Notes: generated from the letters alone by a model not told the origin. A stretch of DNA of 64,000 bases from Caulobacter endophyticus (GCF_003116815.1 NZ_QDKQ01000023.1:96524-160523); one strand, 5' to 3'. Shown: positions 43,626 through 52,631, counted from the stretch's first letter. A program made the numbers and translations.

Positions 43626-44279
43626 ATGCCTGACGTGATTTTGACCGGCGCCGCTGGCCGTATCGAAGGCCGCTACTCGCCGGGCAAGACGGACAATGCA
43701 CCGATCGCGCTGATCCTGCACCCGCACCCCAAGGCCGGCGGCCACATGAATCATCCGGTGTCGGTGCAGCTGTACCACCTGTTCATGAAGCGCGGCTTCG
43801 CGACCCTGCGCTTCAACTTCCGCGGCGTCGGCCGCAGCCAGGGCGAGTTCGACAGCGGCATCGGTGAGCTGGCCGACGCGGCGACCGCGCTCGACTGGCT
43901 GCAGGCCAACAACCCCGCCGCCGCGCAGACCTGGGTCGCCGGCTACAGCTTCGGCGCCTATATCGGCATGCAGCTCCTGATGCGCCGTCCGGAAACCGAC
44001 GGCTTCATCTCGGTGTCGCCGCCGACCAACATGTACGACTTCAGCTTCCTGGCCCCCTGCCCGGCCTCGGGCCTGATCCTGACGGGCGGCGCCGACACCG
44101 TCGTGCCGCCGGTGGAAGTCGAGCGCGTCGTCTCCAAGCTGCGCACCCAGAAGGGCATCGTCATCGACTACGAAGTCGTCGACAAGGCCACCCACTTCTG
44201 GGCCGAGCACCTCCCCTTCGTCGAGCAGACGGTCGGCGGCTATATCGACAAGCGCCTGGAAGCCAATCCGATCCCGTAG
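43626..44279 (+). CDS. Alpha/beta hydrolase (dienelactone hydrolase/aminopeptidase-like)
   Basis: 217 residues. The N-terminal LILHPHPKAGGHMNHPVSVQLYHLF (read in parts) and TLRFNFRGVGRSQGEFDSGIGE are typical of a large alphaproteobacterial family of small alpha/beta hydrolases. The nucleophile elbow is GYSFGAYIG; the Asp (LTGGADTVVPP) and His (KATHFWAEH) of the triad follow in order. The substrate is unknown, and the family has no proven role. It is divergent from iscR, with a Shine-Dalgarno GGGGA before the ATG, and ends with a clear terminator. Confidence 0.9.
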   Translation: MPDVILTGAAGRIEGRYSPGKTDNAPIALILHPHPKAGGHMNHPVSVQLYHLFMKRGFATLRFNFRGVGRSQGEFDSGIGELADAATALDWLQANNPAAAQTWVAGYSFGAYIGMQLLMRRPETDGFISVSPPTNMYDFSFLAPCPASGLILTGGADTVVPPVEVERVVSKLRTQKGIVIDYEVVDKATHFWAEHLPFVEQTVGGYIDKRLEANPIP

Positions 44280-44304
44280 GGCCGGACGGTTTCGAGGTTC
44301 GAAG

Positions 44305-44337
44305 AGCCCGCTCTCGGCGACGAGGGCGGGCTTTTTG
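44305..44337 (+). terminator. Rho-independent terminator
   Basis: AGCCCGC (44305-44311) pairs with GCGGGCT (44326-44332) around a 14-base loop that can pair further (CTC/GAG), followed by TTTTTG. It lies 26 bases after the alpha/beta hydrolase stop. Confidence 0.8.
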
Positions 44338-44605
44338 TTTGGCGCTCGCCCCCCTCCCCCGGCTAACCTATTCCGCCTTCCTCGGCCTTTCGCCGAGGAC
44401 CCATCGTTCCGCCGCTCAGATCGAGCAAGCAGGGCCACGATCTGAGCTGTTGCCGGCATGATCCTAGGCACGAGGCCCAGGGAGGCGAATACGGGGAAGG
44501 CGGAGAGAATCCTACCAATCCCCATCGCCCCCTTCGCAACTGCGAGACAGCCCCGCCGCAAAGTTCTAAGACCGTAGGTATCGCTATCAGCGGAGATCGC
44601 CTGCC
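44338..44605. repeat. Intergenic region with a series of inverted repeats
   Basis: No gene is seen here. Three pairings are clear: CCTCGGC/GCCGAGG (44380-44398), GCTCAGATC/GATCTGAGC (44414-44447, perfect 9 bp, 16-base loop), and a wider CCGCCTTC (44373-44380) with GAAGGCGG (about 44496-44503) that could enclose the first two. It may be an intergenic mosaic repeat or a structured RNA. The spacer ends at the NADH dehydrogenase start. Confidence 0.5.
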
Positions 44606-45886
44606 ATGCACTACGACATCGTCATCGTCGGCGGCGGCGCGGGCGGCTTGGAGCTGGCGGCCCAGCTCGGGCGAAAGCTCGGGCGCCGCGAGGGCAAGGA
44701 GCGCGTCCTGCTGATCGACCGCTCCGGCTTCCATATCTGGAAGCCCAGCCTGCACGAGGTGGCGGCCGGCACGCTCGATGTTCACCAGGAAGGGCTGTCC
44801 TACCCGATCCTCGGTCGCGCCAACCATTTCAGCTTCCATCTTGGCGAGCTGTCGGGCCTGGACCCCGTCGCCAAGCGCCTGACGCTGAAGGCCATCACCA
44901 GCAAGGACGGCGCGGTGCTCGTTCCCGAGCGCTCGATCACCTTCACCTGGGGCGTGATCGCCATCGGCAGCGGCTCCAACCTGTTCGGCACGCCTGGCGC
45001 GCAGACCGCCCACCTGCTGGAGCGCACCGAAGACGCCGAGGCCTTCCACACCCGCCTGCTGGCCGCCTTCATGAAGGCCTCGTTCGCGCCCGAGCGCACC
45101 ATGGGCGTGGCCATCGTCGGCGGCGGCGCCACCGGCGTGGAGCTGTCGGCCGAACTGCTGGAGGCCCATCGCGAGTTGCTGGAGAGTCTGGGCGTCGAGC
45201 AGCGCTTCCGTCTCGACATCACCATCGTCGAGGCCGCCCCGCGCATTCTCGGCGGCCTGCCCGAGAAGACCTCGGCCCAGGCGACCGTCGCCCTGGAGCG
45301 CAAGGGGGTGCGCGTGCGCACCGGCGCCAAGGTCATCGCCGTCCATCCCGACCGGCTGGAAACCAGCGTCGGCGACATCCCGGCCGACCTGATCGTCTGG
45401 GCCGCCGGCGTGAAGGCCGCCGACAGCAATGTTGAGCTTGGCCTGGAGACCAATCGCCTGAACCAGTTCGTGGTCAACGACCGGCTGGAGACCTCCGCGC
45501 CGGGCGTATGGGCCCTGGGCGATTGCGCCGCCTGCCCGTGGAAGGACGGCAAGCTCGTGCCGGCCCGCGCCCAGGCCGCCCACCAGCAGGCCAGCTACCT
45601 GGCCAAGGTGCTGCTGGCCCGCCTGCGTCAGGCGCGGGTCGAGGAGCCCTATGTCTACAAGGACTTCGGCTCGCTGGTTTCGCTGGGCGAGAACAAGGGC
45701 GTCGGCGCCCTGATGGGCGGCCTCGGCGGCCCCAACTTCTTCATCGAGGGCCTGGTGGCCAAGTGGTTCTACGTCTCGCTGCACCTGGCCCACCACAAGG
45801 CCATCCTCGGCGTCGGCAAGACCATCACCCTGGCCCTGGCGCGGCTGCTGCAGCAGCGCGTGGCGGGACGGCTGAAGCTGCACTGA
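44606..45886 (+). CDS. ndh: Type II NADH dehydrogenase (NDH-2)
   Basis: 426 residues. Two Rossmann fingerprints are present: IVIVGGGAGGLELAAQLG for FAD at the N terminus and VAIVGGGATGVELSAELL for NADH near residue 165. The C terminus has an amphipathic stretch (GLVAKWFYVSLHLAHHKAILG) that could dock the enzyme on the membrane, and the APGVWALGDCAACPW block is the FAD-binding GD motif. It transfers electrons from NADH to quinone without pumping protons. The start at 44606 has GGAG further upstream with moderate spacing. Sulphide:quinone reductase-type relatives lack this pattern, so NDH-2 is the better call. Confidence 0.92.
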   Translation: MHYDIVIVGGGAGGLELAAQLGRKLGRREGKERVLLIDRSGFHIWKPSLHEVAAGTLDVHQEGLSYPILGRANHFSFHLGELSGLDPVAKRLTLKAITSKDGAVLVPERSITFTWGVIAIGSGSNLFGTPGAQTAHLLERTEDAEAFHTRLLAAFMKASFAPERTMGVAIVGGGATGVELSAELLEAHRELLESLGVEQRFRLDITIVEAAPRILGGLPEKTSAQATVALERKGVRVRTGAKVIAVHPDRLETSVGDIPADLIVWAAGVKAADSNVELGLETNRLNQFVVNDRLETSAPGVWALGDCAACPWKDGKLVPARAQAAHQQASYLAKVLLARLRQARVEEPYVYKDFGSLVSLGENKGVGALMGGLGGPNFFIEGLVAKWFYVSLHLAHHKAILGVGKTITLALARLLQQRVAGRLKLH

Positions 45887-45888
45887 TT

Positions 45889-46041
45889 ACCCTCTCCCAT
45901 AGGGAGAGGGAGGGGCCCGCGCGAAGCGTGGGAGGGTGAGGGGTTACGCTGTTTGACGGAGTGCCGGCACGCCATCCTCGGTCCCTAACCCCTCATCCGA
46001 CGGCCTTCGGCCGCCACCTTCTCCCTCCAGGGAGAAGGATC
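45889..46041. repeat. GC-rich inverted intergenic repeats (block 2)
   Basis: CCCTCTCCCATAGGGAGAGG begins the left copy, followed by a GGGCCCGCGCG-like hairpin and GGGAGGGTGAGGGG. The right side has CCCCTCATCCGACGGCCTTC, a GGCCTTCGGCC hairpin and CTTCTCCCTCCAGGGAGAAGG. It fills the spacer between convergent ndh and anmK. Its layout is like the blocks at 27011 and 63822. Confidence 0.7.
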
Positions 46042-47164
46042 ACGGCATCACAATCCTCCCGCCCGTCATCGCCTGCGCCACCCCCGTCGTCCCCGGAAAG
46101 CTGATCGGCAGCCCCCGCGCCGTGCGGGCCGCCAGATACGCGAACGCCTCGGCCTCGATGGCGTCGCCGCGCCAGCCGTAATCCTCGGCCGCCTTGACCG
46201 GCACTGGAATCCGCTCGGCCAGGGCCGCCATGATCTGGGGGTTATGCCGCCCGCCGCCGCAGACGATCAGGGCGCTGGGCGGGGCGTCGTTCTTGTCGAA
46301 GGCCTTGAGCACGGCCGCCGCGGTAAAGGCCACCAGGGTCGCGGCCGCGTCCTGCGCCGACAGGTGCGCCACCGCATCCAGCGAGAAGTCGTAACGGTCC
46401 AGCGACTTGGGCGCAGGCGCTGCGAAATAGGCGCTGGCCAGCAGGCTGTTCAGCGCAACCTCGTCCACCGCGCCCGCCGCCGCCAGACGGCCGCCCTCGT
46501 CGAAACGGCCCAGCCCGCGCTCCTGCAGCATCAGGTCGATCATGCCGTTGCCGGGGCCGGTGTCGAAGGCCAGCAGGCTTCCGTCCGCGCCGATCAGGGT
46601 GATGTTGGCCACCCCGCCGATGTTCAGCGCCGCCACCGGCGCGGCCAGCCCCGAGGCCCGGGCCCTGGCCTCGTGATAGATCGGCGCCAGCGGCGCGCCC
46701 TCCCCGCCGGCCGCCACGTCGGCGGTGCGGAAGTCGAAGGCCACCGGTCTTCCCGTCAGCCGCGCCAGGCGTTCGGCGTCGAGCAGTTGCACCGTCCGGC
46801 CTACGCGCTCAGCCGTGGGGCGCTCGTGCAGCACTGTCTGGCCATGCACGCCCAGCAGCTCGAAGTCGCTCCAGGCCAAGCCGTGCTCGGCCAGGAAGCT
46901 CTGGCCGGCGTGGAAGTGCTCCTCGGCCACCTCGAAGCGGGCGTAGTCGAAGATCGCCGGCTCCGGCTCACCCCGCTTCCAGGCCAAGGCCTGACGGGTG
47001 GCTTCCAGCAGGACGGCGCGGGTGTCCTCGCGCAGTTTGCGTTCGCCGCTGGGGCCAAAGCCCTGGATCGCCTCGCCGTCGGTGTCGAGCACCGCCATGT
47101 CGACGGCGTCGAGCGAGGTGCCGGTCATGAATCCGAGAATGCGCATGGGGTCGTTGACTGCCAC
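46040..47164 (-). CDS. anmK: Anhydro-N-acetylmuramic acid kinase
   Basis: 374 residues from a GTG at 47164, which has GAGG six bases upstream; the ATG at 47146 gives 368 residues and lacks a ribosome site. The family blocks are [20 protein letters not shown] (read in parts), [12 protein letters not shown] with the catalytic base region, [23 protein letters not shown] (read in parts), [24 protein letters not shown] and the C-terminal VCGGGRHN. It phosphorylates anhydro-MurNAc during peptidoglycan recycling, giving MurNAc-6-phosphate. It is divergent from tyrS. Several other cell-wall genes are further along (lmdC, ponA, amiC). Confidence 0.95.
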   Translation of the reverse strand: MAVNDPMRILGFMTGTSLDAVDMAVLDTDGEAIQGFGPSGERKLREDTRAVLLEATRQALAWKRGEPEPAIFDYARFEVAEEHFHAGQSFLAEHGLAWSDFELLGVHGQTVLHERPTAERVGRTVQLLDAERLARLTGRPVAFDFRTADVAAGGEGAPLAPIYHEARARASGLAAPVAALNIGGVANITLIGADGSLLAFDTGPGNGMIDLMLQERGLGRFDEGGRLAAAGAVDEVALNSLLASAYFAAPAPKSLDRYDFSLDAVAHLSAQDAAATLVAFTAAAVLKAFDKNDAPPSALIVCGGGRHNPQIMAALAERIPVPVKAAEDYGWRGDAIEAEAFAYLAARTARGLPISFPGTTGVAQAMTGGRIVMP

Positions 47165-47413
47165 GGCGCGCCTCGGGTAGCTAGGCCCCATGACCGCCAA
47201 GGCCCTCCGTGCCCGCGCCTATTATCGCCCGCTGATCTAGCGGGCGCACGACCGGTCATGTCGACGCACCGCCACCTGGCCGGCGATGCGTCCTTCTCCC
47301 TCCAAGACGACGTCTCCGGCCCGCAGCCTTCAAGGAGACTATCGATGAAACCCTCGCCACAGACCGCCTCGCCCGTGCTAGACGCGCGAGCCAGCGATAC
47401 AGAGAGTCGAGCC

Positions 47414-48673
47414 ATGTCCGCGCCGCAGAGCTTCAAGTCCGAATTCCTGCAGACCATGCAGAGCCGCGGCTACATCCACCAGATCACCCATCCGGACGAG
47501 CTGGACGCCGCGGCCGCCGCCGGCGCGATCACCGCCTACATCGGCTTCGACGCCACCGCCCCGTCGCTGCACGTCGGCCACCTGATCCAGATCATGATGC
47601 TGCGCCGCCTGCAGCAGGCCGGCCACAAGCCGATCGTCCTGATGGGCGGCGGCACCACCCGCGTGGGCGACCCCACCTTCAAGGACACCCAGCGCCCGCT
47701 GCTCACCGACGAGCAGATCCAGTCGAACATCGACGGCATCAAGAAGGTGTTCTCCAACTTCCTGACCTTCGGCGAGGGCCCCACCGACGCGGTGATGGTC
47801 GACAACGACGAGTGGCTTTCGAAGCTCGGCTACGTGCAGTTCCTGCGCGACTATGGCGTGCACTTCACGATCAACCGCATGCTGACCTTCGACTCGGTGA
47901 AGCTGCGCCTCGAGCGCGAGCAGCCGATGACCTTCCTCGAATTCAACTACATGCTGATGCAGGCCACCGACTTCCTGGAGCTGAACCGCAAGTACGGCTG
48001 CGTTCTGCAGATGGGCGGCTCTGACCAGTGGGGCAACATCCTCAATGGCGTCGAGCTGACCCGCCGCGTCGACCAGAAGGCCGCCTTCGGCCTGACCACG
48101 CCGCTGCTGACCACGGCCTCGGGCGCCAAGATGGGCAAGACCGCCGCCGGCGCCGTCTGGCTCAACGCCGACGCCCTGTCGCCGTACGATTACTGGCAGT
48201 TCTGGCGCAATACCGAGGATGCCGACGTGGGCCGCTTCCTGAGGCTGTTCACCGACCTGCCGCTGGAGAAGATCGCCGAACTGGAAGCGCTCGAAGGCGC
48301 GCAGATCAACGACGCCAAGAAGGTGCTGGCCGACGAGGCCACCCGTCTGGTCCACGGCGACGAAGCCGCCAAGACCGCCCGCGCCACGGCCGAGAAGGCC
48401 TTCGAGCAGGGCGAGCTGTCGGCCGACCTGCCGACGGTCGAGATCGCCGCCTCGGTGCTGGCCGAGGGCGTGGCCCTGGCCGTGCTGGCCACCGACATCG
48501 GCCTGACCGCCTCGCGCGGCGAGGCCCGTCGCCTGGCCCAGGGCGGCGGCCTGCGCCTCAACGACGCTCAGGAGAAGGACGGCGACCGCCTGGTGACCAA
48601 CGCCGACCTGCTCGACGGCGTCGTCAAGCTCAGCCAGGGCAAGAAGAAGATCGTGCTCGTCAAACCGGTTTAA
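47414..48673 (+). CDS. tyrS: Tyrosyl-tRNA synthetase
   Basis: 419 residues from the ATG at 47414. The class I HIGH-type signature is [14 protein letters not shown] and the KMSKS-type motif is [35 protein letters not shown] and [12 protein letters not shown] match TyrS, and an S4 RNA-binding domain follows near the C terminus ([18 protein letters not shown]). The start is uncertain: an in-frame ATG at 47345 is preceded by a strong AAGGAG (47331-47336) and would add 23 non-conserved residues, whereas the ATG at 47414 has only a weak site. The shorter form matches usual TyrS length. Confidence 0.96.
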   Translation: MSAPQSFKSEFLQTMQSRGYIHQITHPDELDAAAAAGAITAYIGFDATAPSLHVGHLIQIMMLRRLQQAGHKPIVLMGGGTTRVGDPTFKDTQRPLLTDEQIQSNIDGIKKVFSNFLTFGEGPTDAVMVDNDEWLSKLGYVQFLRDYGVHFTINRMLTFDSVKLRLEREQPMTFLEFNYMLMQATDFLELNRKYGCVLQMGGSDQWGNILNGVELTRRVDQKAAFGLTTPLLTTASGAKMGKTAAGAVWLNADALSPYDYWQFWRNTEDADVGRFLRLFTDLPLEKIAELEALEGAQINDAKKVLADEATRLVHGDEAAKTARATAEKAFEQGELSADLPTVEIAASVLAEGVALAVLATDIGLTASRGEARRLAQGGGLRLNDAQEKDGDRLVTNADLLDGVVKLSQGKKKIVLVKPV

Positions 48674-48698
48674 CCGGACGGCGAAGCTATTGAGTATC

Positions 48699-48734
48699 GT
48701 CATCCCGGATCGGTCGCGGCCGCTCCGGGATGAC
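48699..48734. repeat. GTCATCCCGG-type palindrome between tyrS and the peroxiredoxin gene
   Basis: GTCATCCCGGA (48699-48709) and TCCGGGATGAC (48724-48734) make a perfect 11-bp stem with a 14-base loop. The same GTCATCCCGG end occurs at 55266 and 62888. It may also act as a terminator of tyrS, though no T-run follows. Confidence 0.6.
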
Positions 48735-48785
48735 GCGTTCCAAGCCCGTGACGTGATGTTGGGCCCGCTTGTTGGAGAAACTTCG

Positions 48786-49250
48786 ATGCTGAACCCCGGC
48801 GACAAGGCCCCCGACTTCGACCTGCCCACCGACACCGGCCGCGTCAGCCTCTCGGAGCTGAAGGGCAAGAACGTCGTGCTCTACTTCTATCCGAAGGACG
48901 ACACGACCGGCTGCACATCGGAAGCCCTGCAGTTCTCGGCCGAGGTCGAGGAATTCGCCAAGGCCGGGGCGGTGGTCATCGGCGTGTCGAAGGACAGCGC
49001 CGCCAGCCACGGCAAGTTTCGCAAGAAGCACGACCTGACCGTCGAGCTCGGCTCCGACACGCTTGGCGAAACCGTCGAGGCCTACGGCTCGTGGGTCGAG
49101 AAAAGCATGTACGGCCGCAAGTACATGGGCATCGACCGCTCGACCTTCCTGATCGACCGCGAAGGCGTCGTCCGCGAGGTCTGGCGCAAGGTGAAGGTCC
49201 CCGGCCACGTCAAGGCCGTGCTGAAGGCCGCCCAGGGCCTGAAGGGCTGA
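48786..49250 (+). CDS. bcp: Peroxiredoxin, BCP/PrxQ type lacking the usual resolving cysteine
   Basis: 154 residues from the ATG at 48786 with GGAG upstream; earlier in-frame starts would translate the palindromic repeat. It begins MLNPGDKAPDFDLPTDTGR and has the peroxidatic Cys in FYPKDDTTGCTSEALQF. In many BCP proteins a resolving Cys follows five residues later (GCTKEAC); here that position is Leu, and no other cysteine is in the protein. It would therefore act as a 1-Cys enzyme or use an external thiol. IDRSTFLIDREG and the C-terminal VKVPGHV block are typical of BCP. It reduces peroxides with thioredoxin or another partner. Confidence 0.94.
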   Translation: MLNPGDKAPDFDLPTDTGRVSLSELKGKNVVLYFYPKDDTTGCTSEALQFSAEVEEFAKAGAVVIGVSKDSAASHGKFRKKHDLTVELGSDTLGETVEAYGSWVEKSMYGRKYMGIDRSTFLIDREGVVREVWRKVKVPGHVKAVLKAAQGLKG

Positions 49251-49466
49251 GTGCAAGCCCCACTGTGGCGCCGGAGCCGCAAAGGCTCGCTTTTCGGCCA
49301 CTTCTCGCGCGTCACGTGTAGCCAGCCCGTTCGTGTCGGGTTAATCGACGCGGGTTCATGGTCGAAACATGGCCATCCGCGCCTTCGCAGGTGCGAAGAG
49401 TCTTGCGCATTTCCGCTTTCTCGTTGCATATCCCCCAGACCTTGAAAACTGGGGGGTTTCCTGGGT

Positions 49467-50618
49467 ATGGCGATCGCGCATTTTCACCGCCTGCGTAAGA
49501 CCCTCGAAGGTCTGTTTCCCGAACGCCATCTGTATGTCCGCTCCGGCGGCGAGATGCGCGGCTACGTCCTGTCGACCAACAAGCAGCTGGCCTGCGCGGC
49601 CAGCGTCGGCGCCGCGGCGCTCTGGATGGGCGTCTGCACGGCCGCCATGCTGGTCAACGCCCTGGCCGTCAGCCAGACCGACCAGGTCGTCCTCAAGCAG
49701 AAGGCCTATTACGAGCGGCTCAACGCCGACCGCCAGGCGCGCCTGAACAGCGCCGTCGCCCAGCTGTCGGCCACCAGCGGCTCGCTCGACGACCTGGCCA
49801 TGTCGGTCGAGAAGCGCCACGCCGCGCTTGCCATGCTGGTCAGCGACTTCAAGGGCGCGCCGGGCGCCGCCCAGGCCCTGTCCGTCAGCAAGCCCGCCCT
49901 GGCCGACGCCTCGCCGGTCGAGCGCATCCAGGCCACCCGCATGGACCAGGAGCGCCTGATCGACGCCGCCGAGGGCTTCGCCAAGAGCCGGGCCGAGCGC
50001 CTGCGCCTGGCCATGCGGATGGCGGGCCTGGACGCCGGAAGCTTCACCGGCCGCGGCGCTTCGCTGGGCGGCCCGCTGATCGAGGCCAAGGATCCCCGCG
50101 CGCTGGCCGCCGTGCTCGACGTCGACGAGGAATTCGCCGCCCGCATCCATCGCGCCGCCAGCGACATGTCGGACATGCGCTCGCTCAGCAGCGCGGCCCA
50201 GCGCCTGCCGTTCAACCGCCCGACCGCCAACCCGGCCCTGTCGAGCAGCTACGGCGTCCGCTTCGACCCGTTCACGCACCGCCCGGCCTTCCATTCGGGC
50301 CTGGATTTCCCCGGCGCCTTCTATACGCCGATCATGGCCACCGCCCCGGGCGTCATCTCGTTCACCGGCGTGCGGTCGGGCTATGGCAACACCGTCGAGA
50401 TCGACCATGGCGGCGGCTTCAAGACCCGCTACGCGCACCTGCAGGGCATCGCCGTGCGCGTCGGCCAGCGCGTGGTGATCGGCCAGCGCGTCGGCGCCAT
50501 GGGCTCCACCGGCCGCTCCACCGGCCCGCACCTCCACTACGAGGTCTGGGTCAACGGTCGCGCCCAGAACCCCAACCGCTTCCTCAAGGCAGGCGAGTAT
50601 GTTCAGCAAGCCGGCTAA
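49467..50618 (+). CDS. lmdC: M23 family peptidoglycan endopeptidase, LmdC-like, partner of a bactofilin
   Basis: 383 residues. A short cytoplasmic N terminus (with RSGGEMRGYVLS) is followed by one membrane span (AASVGAAALWMGVCTAAMLV) and a coiled-coil-like periplasmic stem. The C-terminal LytM/M23 domain has the zinc ligands in FHSGLDFPG and HLHYEVWVNGRAQNP. M23 enzymes cut peptide cross-links of peptidoglycan. The gene ends 20 bases inside the bactofilin gene. In Hyphomonas the M23 peptidase LmdC works with the bactofilin BacA; the arrangement and the membrane-anchored layout match, so I use that name. The symbol is by analogy. Confidence 0.85.
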   Translation: MAIAHFHRLRKTLEGLFPERHLYVRSGGEMRGYVLSTNKQLACAASVGAAALWMGVCTAAMLVNALAVSQTDQVVLKQKAYYERLNADRQARLNSAVAQLSATSGSLDDLAMSVEKRHAALAMLVSDFKGAPGAAQALSVSKPALADASPVERIQATRMDQERLIDAAEGFAKSRAERLRLAMRMAGLDAGSFTGRGASLGGPLIEAKDPRALAAVLDVDEEFAARIHRAASDMSDMRSLSSAAQRLPFNRPTANPALSSSYGVRFDPFTHRPAFHSGLDFPGAFYTPIMATAPGVISFTGVRSGYGNTVEIDHGGGFKTRYAHLQGIAVRVGQRVVIGQRVGAMGSTGRSTGPHLHYEVWVNGRAQNPNRFLKAGEYVQQAG

Positions 50619-51093
50619 GGGGTCCAAGACCCCCGTCCAGATCGAGCCCCTGCCCCTTCCGGCCGCGGCCCCCGTCGACCAGATCCGCAAGGCCCCGCCG
50701 CGCGTGGCCTCGCTGATCTCCTCGGACATCACCATCGAGGGCGGCGTCAGCGGCGACGGCGAACTGCAGATCGACGGCGTGGTGCGCGGCGACGTCCGCG
50801 TCGGCCGCCTGACCGTCGGCGAGACCGGCCACGTCGAGGGCGGCGTCTACGCCGAGGCCGTCGAGATCCGCGGCCGCGTGGTCGGCGCGATCACCGCCAA
50901 GCAGGTCCGTCTCTACGGCACCGCCTATGTCGACGGCGACATCACCCACGAACAGCTGGCCATGGAAACCGGCGCCTTCTTCCAGGGCCGCAGCCTGAAG
51001 TTCCAGCGCCAGGCCCCGCCGCAGGCCGCTCCGGTGGCCGTAGCGCCCGCTCCGGTCGCCGACCTGACCCTGACGGCCAAGCCGGTCGGGTAA
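50599..51093 (+). CDS. bacA: Bactofilin
   Basis: 164 residues. The N terminus MFSKPAKGSK is the short hydrophobic/basic segment that attaches bactofilins to the membrane, followed by a Pro-rich linker. The central part (about residues 40-130) is the bactofilin beta-helix: ISSDITIEGGVSGDGELQIDGVVRGDVRVGRLTVGETGHVEGGVYAEAV (read in short parts), with repeated Gly, Val and hydrophobic residues every few positions. A Pro/Ala-rich tail follows. It polymerises into filaments that recruit cell-wall enzymes, for example in stalk morphogenesis in Caulobacter. It overlaps the M23 peptidase gene by 20 bases. Confidence 0.93.
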   Translation: MFSKPAKGSKTPVQIEPLPLPAAAPVDQIRKAPPRVASLISSDITIEGGVSGDGELQIDGVVRGDVRVGRLTVGETGHVEGGVYAEAVEIRGRVVGAITAKQVRLYGTAYVDGDITHEQLAMETGAFFQGRSLKFQRQAPPQAAPVAVAPAPVADLTLTAKPVG

Positions 51094-51118
51094 GGCCTTG
51101 CCTTGGCCGTCTCCGCAG

Positions 51119-51412
51119 ATGGGATGGCGCGCATCTCTGCGGCGGCGCGGCCGCTTCCGGCGCGGTCGGGCCTATGCCTGGATCGCGCTTCTGCTTGTGA
51201 CAGTCCTGGCCACCTCGGGCCTCGCCGGCTGGGCCTGGATGGCGCTTCTCGACACCGCCCCGCCCTGGGACCTCCTCAGCGGCGGGATTTTCCTGCTGGA
51301 AACGCCGCTGTTCATATGGCTGGCGAGCCGCGTGAAGAACCCCGCCCCCGGCGCCCCGCCCGAAGAAATGGCGGCTGACGCCTTCTTCCGCGATCCGCCC
51401 CGCCTCTCCTGA
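51119..51412 (+). CDS. Small two-span membrane protein of unknown function
   Basis: 97 residues from the ATG at 51119 (a TTG at 51098 is also in frame). The N terminus is strongly basic (RRRGRFRRGR), followed by two hydrophobic stretches (AYAWIALLLVTVLATSGLAG and LLSGGIFLLETPLFIWLA). The tail is Pro-rich and acidic. I recognise no family. It follows bacA by 25 bases on the same strand and may be co-transcribed with it, ending at the bidirectional terminator. The start is not well supported by a ribosome site. Confidence 0.55.
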   Translation: MGWRASLRRRGRFRRGRAYAWIALLLVTVLATSGLAGWAWMALLDTAPPWDLLSGGIFLLETPLFIWLASRVKNPAPGAPPEEMAADAFFRDPPRLS

Positions 51413-51429
51413 AGCCGCCCGACAAAGAA

Positions 51430-51455
51430 AACGCCCCGGATCACTCCGGGGCGTT
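51430..51455. terminator. Bidirectional rho-independent terminator
   Basis: AACGCCCCGGA (51430-51440) and TCCGGGGCGTT (51445-51455) form a perfect 11-bp stem with a 4-base loop, between the convergent bacA-downstream gene and prfB. On the minus strand it is followed by TTCTTTG, on the plus strand by CGTCGTTT. Confidence 0.8.
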
Positions 51456-51482
51456 CGTCGTTTCAGGCGTCACCGAAAGGCT

Positions 51483-52605
51483 TCAGCCCTCGGCGCTGTC
51501 CCGCGTCGCGCCGACCCGCTGGGCCAGCGAGGCGCCCATGAAGGCGTCGAGATCGCCGTCCAGAACGCCGGCCGTGTCGGAGGTTTCGACGTTGGTGCGC
51601 AGATCCTTGACCATCTGGTACGGCTGCAGGACGTACGACCGGATCTGGTGACCCCAGCCGATATCGGTCTTCTGGTCGTGCAGCGCCTGCTGGGCGGCTT
51701 CACGCTTCTGCAGTTCGGCCTCGTAAAGGCGCGCGCGCAGCATCTTCCACGCTTCGTCGCGGTTCTGGTGCTGCGAACGGCCCGACTGGCAGGCCACCAC
51801 GATCCCGGTCGGGGCGTGCGTCAGGCGCACGGCCGAGTCGGTCTTGTTGATGTGCTGACCGCCAGCGCCCGAGGCGCGGTAGGTGTCGGTGCGCACGTCG
51901 GCCGGATTGATCTCGATCTCGATCGTGTCGTCGATCACCGGATACACCCAGGCCGAGGCGAACGAGGTGTGACGACGGGCGCTCGAGTCATACGGGCTGA
52001 TGCGCACCAGGCGATGCACCCCGGCCTCGGTCTTCAGCCAGCCATAGGCGTTGGGACCCTTGACCAGCAGCGTGGCCGACTTGATGCCGGCCTGGTCGCC
52101 ATCGGTCTCTTCGACCAGCTCGGTGGTCATGCCGTGGGCGTTGGCCCAGCGGGTGTACATCCGCAGCAGGATCCCGGCCCAGTCGCACGACTCGGTGCCG
52201 CCGGCGCCGGAGTTGATTTCGACATAGGCGTCGTTGCCGTCGGCCTCGCCCGACAGCAGGGCTTCGAGTTCCGCGCGTGCAGCGCGTTCCTTGATGGCCT
52301 TCAGCTGGGCGCGGGCGTCGTTCAGGGAATCCTCGTCGGACTCCATGTCGGCCAGCTCGGCGTATTCGAGCGCGTCCTTGACGTCGCGTTCGATGCTTTG
52401 GACGGCCTCGACCTTGGCGGCCAGGTTGGCGCGCTCGCGCGACACAGCCTGGGCCTCGGTCGGGCGATCCCATAGCGTCGGGTCTTCGACCCGCGCGTTC
52501 AGTTCATCGAGTTTTCTAAGGGCGACATCCCAGTCAAAGACGCCTCCTGAGCAGTCCAACGGACTGCTCGATGTCGGCCGCGGCGGCCTCGACATCCGGT
52601 CTCAT
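51483..52605 (-). CDS. prfB: Peptide chain release factor 2, with programmed +1 frameshift
   Basis: The gene starts at the ATG at 52605 (GGAG upstream) and reads 23 codons to CTT followed by an in-frame TGA (52534-52536). The site is AGGAGG-CGT-CTT-TGA-C (52533-52548), the same layout as the E. coli RF2 frameshift site (Shine-Dalgarno-like element three bases before CTTTGAC). A +1 shift gives GAC TGG GAT and continues to the stop at 51483, for a product of 373 residues. The main frame contains [12 protein letters not shown], the peptidyl-tRNA hydrolysis GGQ, and [11 protein letters not shown], where the tripeptide anticodon motif SPF of E. coli is SPY. RF2 recognises UGA and UAA, so the internal UGA makes synthesis self-regulated. 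No single open frame covers the gene. Confidence 0.97.
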
Positions 52606-52631
52606 CACGTAACTCCGTGACACAAGGTGAA

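Noticed and set aside
49432..49455. CCCCCAG/CTGGGGG hairpin just before lmdC, possibly hiding its ribosome site
   Set aside because: A plausible promoter (TTGCGC and GCATAT at 49403-49431) would start transcription inside the left arm, so the hairpin might not form in the message; it could also be a terminator of bcp.
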